This document shows positions 57,430-64,000 of a stretch of 64,000 nucleotides of DNA, one piece after another; within the stretch, counting starts at the first letter, position 1; every line of letters starts with the position of its first letter. A program made the position numbers and the translations under genes. The notes beneath the pieces are model-generated. The model had not been told where the DNA came from, made no database searches, and saw only the letters and a program-made list of their open reading frames with translations. This DNA comes from Euleptes europaea (taxonomy: Eukaryota > Chordata > Lepidosauria > Squamata > Sphaerodactylidae). The DNA lies in contig NC_079312.1 of NCBI RefSeq assembly GCF_029931775.1, positions 10,981,821-11,045,820 on the forward strand, in the 5' to 3' direction.

Positions 57430-60010
57430 AGGAAGAGAGGGCCTCTTGAATTTCAAAACACACTTCAATTTACCACAGAATGGAGCTCCCACAGATATGG
57501 ATATTACAATGCCTGCAAACAAAAAAACATGAATTATTTCTATGTGGTAAAAAGAAATGTGTTGATGAAGAGGTCTCTGATCAGGAGAGAGGGACAATTT
57601 CTACTTAGGTTATATCCCACCCTCCATCCTTGGCTGAGGCCAGGCTCAGGGCGGCTATCAACAGCAGCAGCATACAAAATGATAAAACCATATATAAAGC
57701 CAGTTTCCAATTACTAGTCAATTAATTAAAACAAGTGCCATACTCATCGCAAAGCATAGGGCCATAATGGCCTGGAGGAGCAGTCAGGACCTTCCCCCAA
57801 ATGTAAGTTAATGACAGCATAGAGGGGGGTAGGGAGGCTCAGTCTGAGGATAAACAGTCACTGCCCTCAACTATCGGTCTAGCGGGAGATCTTCATCTTA
57901 CAAGGCCTGCGGAAATCTTGCAGGGCCCTGATCTCACTGGTAAGGGAGTTCCTCCAGGACAGGGACAGGGTGGAGAAACCCTGGCCCTAGTTAAGGACAG
58001 CCAGACACTATTCGGGCCGACGACCAACAGTAAGTTGTTACTAGAGGTGCATAAAGCTCTCTTGCAGGGGTATCTATGCAAATAATATTTTGTACCACAC
58101 AGCTGACATTAACACAGAGACAAAAGATGTCACATAGAATAAAACTCCCTCGATTTCATGTCTTGTTTTGGATATCAAATTTAGTTCTAGGAGGATTTGC
58201 AGTGCAAATTTAATTCCAGGCAGGTGAGCTGCAAAAGGCTTTACCCTTTTAGCACAATCTGACCATCTTGTTTCAGACCTATCATGAACAGCCTACCTTC
58301 TCAGTTTTCAAGTTTACCCCTGTGCTTAGGACAGGAACTAAACAAGTGGTAGATAGTTTGAATTTTTCAAACAAAATATTGCTTCAGGTATGCATTCAGC
58401 ATCATACAAAATCTTCAGTTCCTCCCCAGGCAAGCTTCACGTGGGAGCTTGGCTGGGGCAGGGAGGGACTGAAGATCACGCTGCCTCCCAACGGGGAGAC
58501 CGCACGATCTTTGTGGAAGTCTGCTGGCTGGGCTCATGGGCCGGAGCAGCCCCAGGAAGCCCTGGGGTGGGGGAGGGGAGTGGGGACTGGCTGACTTGCG
58601 GGCCAGAGGGAAGCCCTCTGGGGGCCGCTTCCGGCCCGCAGGCCACATGTTTGACACCCCTGTTCTAACTCGTCTCATATTCAGCTATATTGAAGATTTA
58701 TTTGCTTTGTATGCCATCTTTGTTTTCAAAGCAGCTTACACAATTCTCTGCCCCTGCATTTTATCCTCACAACAACCCTGTGGAGGATGTTAGGCTCTGT
58801 GTGTGTGATTGGCCCGGTCTCCCAGTGAGCTTCCAGAGCAGAATGGGAATTTGAATCTGAGTTTTGCAGACCCTAGTCTGAAACTAACCATTCCACCACA
58901 TTGACATTTGCAGTGTGGCTGCTGTTGAACAATAGCAAGCAGTGAGTCCTGGGTGAGTCATGCAAATCATGTAGTATCACATTGTCTGAATGCGACTGGT
59001 GCTGGGCCTGGCCCAGGGGAATCCTCCCTCAAAGGCCAAAGCTGACTTCAAATGGGCACTGTTGCCTGCCCCTGCCTCTAACTGACAGAAACCAAGGCTT
59101 GAATGCTGACAATAGTGTGTGGTGGCCTTTCAATGGCCACCAAAGGCATTTGTGTCTTACGTTACAGGCACTGCTTCTATTATTTTGGGGTATTCTTAAC
59201 ACCCAATGTATCTTTTCCCCAGAATTTTTTCTGGAAGCCTGGATCATTTTCCAGGTTTGTAGAAAAATCTACCTTGTCTGTCCATGTCTCCAATCTCTGG
59301 ATTTGTTTATTTATTTTAATTAGATTTAGATTTGTATCCTGCCCTCTATCCCAGCCAAAGCCGGGCTTAGGGCAACTAACATCAATAATATTATAAAAAC
59401 GTAATTAAACAATCAATTCAGTACATAATTAAAAAACCCATAGTTCTAGATTAAAACAACATCCGTGGCGCTGTATTTGAACAGGATCTATTTGGCCAAC
59501 CTGAAAAGGCTGTCAGTCCTGACCACTTGGATGCTAGGGAGAGATGGGGGGAGCAGCATCTATGTAAACCTCAGCCATAGGCCTGATGGAATATTTTGGT
59601 CTTATAGCCCGGGGCCAAGGTCAAGAAAGCCCTGGCTTTGGTTGAGGACAGCCAGACAATTCTCGGGCCAACTTTCCATCTTTCATTCCTTTTGTGTAAA
59701 CAAAATTTGTTTAAATAATATTCAAGATTTTTTTAAAAAAACAAAACATTTCTTTCCCTATTGCCCTTCTGTGTGTTGTCTGAATAAGCACCAGAAAAAA
59801 AATACTAACCTTAATTTGGTCTCAAGAGCAGCTCTCTGCCTCTTCCTTTGGTCATCTGTTTCTCCTTTTTCAAGCCATCCTTATGTGTGGCTAAAGATTG
59901 CTAAGGTTTGTCTAGGCCTGCAGCTTTTGTTGTAGGAAAAAAACATTACCTACTGACTTTACCTAATAACTGGTATTCGAGGTTTGTTCATTCTTACTTA
60001 ATTTCTGTCT
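57430..60010. other. Intron-like sequence of the ZNF-C unit
   Basis: Homologous to 37300-38330 and, inverted, to 19010-20110. It includes a decayed SINE (58740-58905, minus), a hAT end at about 58635-58664 (TTTGACACCCCTG) and private sequence at 57890-58630. No exon is supported. Confidence 0.55.
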
Positions 60011-60021
60011 CTCTTATGCAG

Positions 60022-61304
60022 TTGCAGATTTGAGGGAGATGGTGAGTGAAAAGAAATCAGGAAGGAACGTTTTGGGAAAAGATGAAGATCTGCAGGTGGA
60101 AGCAGCGAAATCTGGGGATCAAGTGGTACCAAAGCGGGACCACAGAAGGAAATGGGAAGTAAAAGAGAAGCAGAGGAAGAAATTGGTTGGCTATCAGAGC
60201 AGAAATAAGCCAGATGTCTCATCCCAAAATGAAACATGGAAAAGAAAGGGAAGGCATAAGGGTTCAATGGAGAAGAACACGTTGAGTTCCAGCTTCCATG
60301 TTAAAATATGTCTTACCATTACAACATATTGGAAAAGGTATAAATGCTTAGAATGTGGAAATAGCTTCCACTGGAGTAGTGCACTAAAAACACATGAAAG
60401 GATGCACTCAGGGGAGAAGCCGTTTAAATGCTTTGAGTGTGGAAAGTGCTTCTCTCAGAGTGGTCATCTGAGTACCCATCAAAGGATTCACACAGGGGAG
60501 AAGCCATACAATTGCTTGGAGTGTGGAAAGTGCTTCTCTCTATATAGCTACCTATTTGAACATCAAAGTGTGCACACAGGGGAAAAGCCATATAAATGCT
60601 TGGAGTGTGGAAAGTGCTTCTCTCAAAATAGCAACCTAATTACACATAAAAAAGTTCACACGGGGGAGAAGCCATACATCTGCTTGCAGTGTGTAAAGTG
60701 CTTCTCTCGGAATCACACCCTAACTAAACACCAAAGGGTGCACACAGGGGAGAAGCCATATAAATGCTTGGACTGTGGCAAGTGCTTCTCTCGGAATGAC
60801 TCCCTAACTGCACATCAAAGGGTTCACACAGGGGAGAAGCCATATAAATGCTTGGAGTGTGGAAAGTGCTTCTCTCAGAATCACACCCTAACTAAACATC
60901 AAAGGGTTCACACAGGGGAGAAGCCATATAAATGCTTGGACTGTGAAAAGTGCTTCTCTCAAAATAGCAGCCTAATTTCACATCAAAGGGTTCACACAGG
61001 GGAGAAGCCATATAAATGCTTGGAATGTGGAAAGTGCTTCTCTCAAAATAGCAACCTAATTACACATAAAAAGATTCACACGGGGGAGAAGCCATATAAA
61101 TGCTTGGAATGTGGAAATTGCTTCTCTCAAAATAGCAACCTAATTTCACATAAAAAGGTTCACACAGGAGAGAAGCCACATAAATGCTTGGAATGTGGAA
61201 AGTGCTTCTCTCAAAATAGCAACCTAATTACACATAAAAAGGTTATACATAAGGTTCACAAAGATTATACACAAAAAGGTTTACAAAGGTTCACAAGCAT
61301 ATAA
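60022..61304 (+). CDS. ZNF-C finger exon (KRAB C2H2 zinc-finger protein)
   Basis: Last exon after a TTATGCAG acceptor, starting with the two bases that complete Val, then [16 protein letters not shown] basic linker precedes ten full C2H2 fingers with TGEKP linkers. The eleventh keeps its Cys pair and first His, but the end is scrambled by duplicated AAAAGGTT/ATACAT-type sequence, giving [13 protein letters not shown] and then a stop. The downstream finger at 61305-61395 is out of frame. The shorter array and greater divergence fit an older copy. Probably still a repressor if transcribed. Confidence 0.88.
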
Positions 61305-61395
61305 ATGCTTGGAGTGTAGAAAATGCTTCTCTTATAATAGCGTCCTAACTGAACATCTAAAGGTTCATGCACAGGAGAAAGCATACAAATATTAG
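61305..61395 (+). pseudogene. Out-of-frame last finger of ZNF-C
   Basis: Encodes the counterpart of the ZNF-B C-terminal finger (KCFSYNSVLTEHLKVHA, then the equivalent stop), but is separated from the array by a frameshift. One Cys codon position shows TAG (CLE.RKC type). Confidence 0.75.
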
Positions 61396-61553
61396 GAGTG
61401 TTTAAAGGGGTTCTGTCAGAATCAAAGTGTTACCATACCCTAGAAGATTTACACTGGCAAAGAGCCATCCAATCAGCATGGAGGAAACCAGTTGACCTGT
61501 CTAATCGTAGCTGCCTTTGATAAGACCCATTTCTTTCCTTTTTGTCTGTCCCC

Positions 61554-62205
61554 TGTCAAGACAGAAAAGCAATTTTGTTCTTTGCTACCTCGCTGTTCTC
61601 CATAGTGTGCCAAAGCTTTAGCACCACAGACTTAGCTCATTCTGTTCTCACAAACACCACCTGTAGCTTGTTACACTAACAGGCGAAGCTTTGAAGGTCA
61701 CTAGCTCATACTATCCTAATTAGTTGAACCAGCACATCTGTGAGAAGATGGGAGGGGTGAGATCACTCTTTTCCTCTGAGAATATCATTCCAGCTTAGAC
61801 CAGTTTGAACCATCTAGAGATTTCTCCCAGAAGTCCAACTTGATTGGGAGTTGTGGGTCATCTGACCTGGGTTCACTGTTCCATAACTTTGGCTAGGCAT
61901 TACAGTAGCTATGCTTTTTGTATACTTCAGTTTTTGCATGTCACTGTTACTTGGAACATTATCATTTTTTAGCTTTTAAGATCCAGCTTTCGTGTAACAT
62001 TTTAGTAAGTATTATGAAACCCCCTAGATTTATTGTTTTATTATTATCACTTGCCTATTGACTATGTAATTTGTATTTTAATCTCCTTTTTGAACTTTTT
62101 CTATCAATACAGCTTTTTAAGCTTAAAGGTTTGAGTTTACTGATCTAACGCAGACAGTTTCCGTTACTCTAGTCGAGTGGTACACAGCAGGGTCTCCTAT
62201 CATCA
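61554..62205 (+). mobile_element. LTR C, TGTCAAGACAG family, 5' LTR of a gag fossil
   Basis: Starts TGTCAAGACAGAAAAGC about 160 bp past the ancestral ZNF-C stop and ends ...CCTATCATCA. A primer-binding-like TGGTGTCAGCAGTGGGAT follows at 62209. Same family as LTR A, B and D. The adjacent internal region encodes capsid-like sequence. Ty3/Gypsy-type fossil. Confidence 0.75.
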
Positions 62206-63375
62206 TATGGTGTCAGCAGTGGGATCAGATCCAGTTTACTCAGGAGTAACTTTCATGTCAAAGGTAACAGCAGTGGTTTGTTATTTTGCAGTAAGGATGT
62301 CGTTTAAGAGTACTGCAGGTTTAAATTTAGGTGCAAGGCCAAAGCACTAGGTTGCTGGCAAGGTCATACCAGGAAAAGCGGCAGAGATTGAAGTTGCTGT
62401 GCATGGAGACATAGATGTTAATCTCCTGGAACTGGAGGAGGAAGAGTGTATGGGTGATGAGCTCTCTCAAGGCAGAGATGAACTCGGCTCAAGTTGACAG
62501 GCAATTGAGAATCATGCCGGCAATGATATTTCCAGTGGATGAGACGCGGAGACGGAAGAAAGTGACCTGGAGGATGTTCAGACACGGGCAGAAAGGGCTA
62601 ACAGATCAGAATGGCTGCCGGACACCTGGACTGTTTCAGAGAACAGCAAGCCAGGGGTTGCAGGGATGGAAATCCCAAAGCCAAGATGCAATATCTCACA
62701 GGCATGATGCAAGGATTTCTGGAATGTCAGAAGGACATGTTTGAATCTTGGAAAATCTCAAACTGACCCGCAGAATCAACTGAATCAGCATCAAGTACCC
62801 TGGTGGGACTCTAAAAAATTGCCGAAGTACCATTCTGGGGAGGATGTGCTTACCTATCTGATTGTTTGAAAATGCATGTCGAAGCTTTTGTGTGCCAGAG
62901 AACTATTACATTCAAGTTCTTTCGTCTAACGTGGCCGGGGAGCTGGCAGAGCCTGTGACAGAGCTATCACCTCGTGAAGCTCAGACTATAGATCATTCAA
63001 GAGGCTAGCAGTTCAGTGTTTTGCCTTGACAGAAGATCAGCTCCATTTAAAACTGCGAAGGGCTGTGCCAAAATCGAAAGAGACTTTGTCAAGTTTTATG
63101 GGCAGCGGTTCAGTGTGGCCAATATTTCCAGCGTGGAGGAGTGTATCGATTTAATCACCAAGGAGCAGTTTTGCCAAGCCATGAACGATGAGGTGAATGT
63201 CCTAATTCAAGCCAGGAACCCTCTGGATCTCACAGAAATGGCAACCTTTGCAGACCAAGTTACAATAAGAAAGGGCAAAGAGAACCACAAGCCTTTTCAT
63301 AGTCCTATGGGTAAGCAGTATGCCAAAAGTCAATTCCACAGTAGGGAGTTCAGAACAGGGAAGCTGGAGGGAGAA
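62206..63375 (+). mobile_element. Ty3/Gypsy gag-like internal region (Gmr1/SCAN-related fossil)
   Basis: Follows LTR C and its primer-binding-like site. The best preserved part (63016-63375) reads FVKFYGQRFSVANISSVEEC, IDLITKEQFCQAMNDEV and ARNPLDLTEMATFADQ. The E-x-I-D-L-ITKEQF and NPLDLTEMATFAD spacing follows the SCAN pattern. Published work derives SCAN from the capsid of Gmr1-like Gypsy elements. The region is broken in several places and lacks pol in this window. The right edge abuts zinc-finger sequence. Confidence 0.6.

Positions 63376-64000
<625 letters not shown>

Overview
The window is vertebrate nuclear DNA, almost certainly from a squamate reptile (possibly a gecko, but the sequence does not settle this). 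The evidence is the repeat mix: RTE-BovB LINEs, a Sauria-type tRNA SINE, CR1 and L1 3' ends, a Penelope-like element with GIY-YIG and hammerhead ribozymes, several hAT families and Ty3/Gypsy-type LTRs. The host genes are KRAB C2H2 zinc-finger genes with a reptilian look (finger core CLECGKCFS), plus SCAN exons. No bacterial features, CRISPR arrays or rRNA were seen. || Layout. 1-7.9 kb: repeats, a decayed SCAN exon (minus) and two solo LTRs. 7.97-45.37 kb: an imperfect palindrome about 37 kb long, centred near 27.67 kb. Its left arm carries a KRAB-ZNF gene on the minus strand (ZNF-A: last exon 12755-11071, KRAB exons 20122-20251 and 24984-25113). Its right arm carries the mirror-image gene on the plus strand (ZNF-B: KRAB exons 31211-31340 and 37097-37226, last exon 41016-43105). 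Both arms share the same order of promoter-like first exons, KRAB exons, finger exon and LTR. They differ by insertions made after the duplication: the hAT/Penelope/L1/LTR pile at 13.2-19.0 kb on the left, and an L1 at 29.63 kb plus a SCAN exon at 40.06-40.78 kb on the right. 45.4-50 kb: nested hAT, SINE and LINE debris around a spare damaged KRAB exon (48718-48845). 52.0-62.2 kb: a third, older copy of the unit in plus orientation (ZNF-C, finger exon 60022-61304). 62.2-64 kb: a retroelement fossil with a SCAN-like capsid segment, abutting a broken finger array that runs off the window. || How the parts fit. Each unit reads promoter 1, KRAB exon 1, promoter 2, KRAB exon 2, finger exon, LTR. 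Each promoter region carries an ACTACATTTCCC (ZNF143/THAP11-like) box and ends at a GTGAGT donor. The intact KRAB exons are 130 nt, begin in phase 0 and end one base into a codon. That fits the finger exon, which supplies the last two bases of a Val codon. Either KRAB exon can therefore splice in frame to the single finger exon, but including both would shift the frame. This suggests alternative promoters with mutually exclusive KRAB exons. The encoded proteins would be nuclear DNA-binding repressors, in a family generally linked to silencing transposable elements. Shared and private insertions, with empty sites in paralogs, give a relative history: tandem duplication, then the Penelope insertion, then the inverted duplication, then the L1 insertion.
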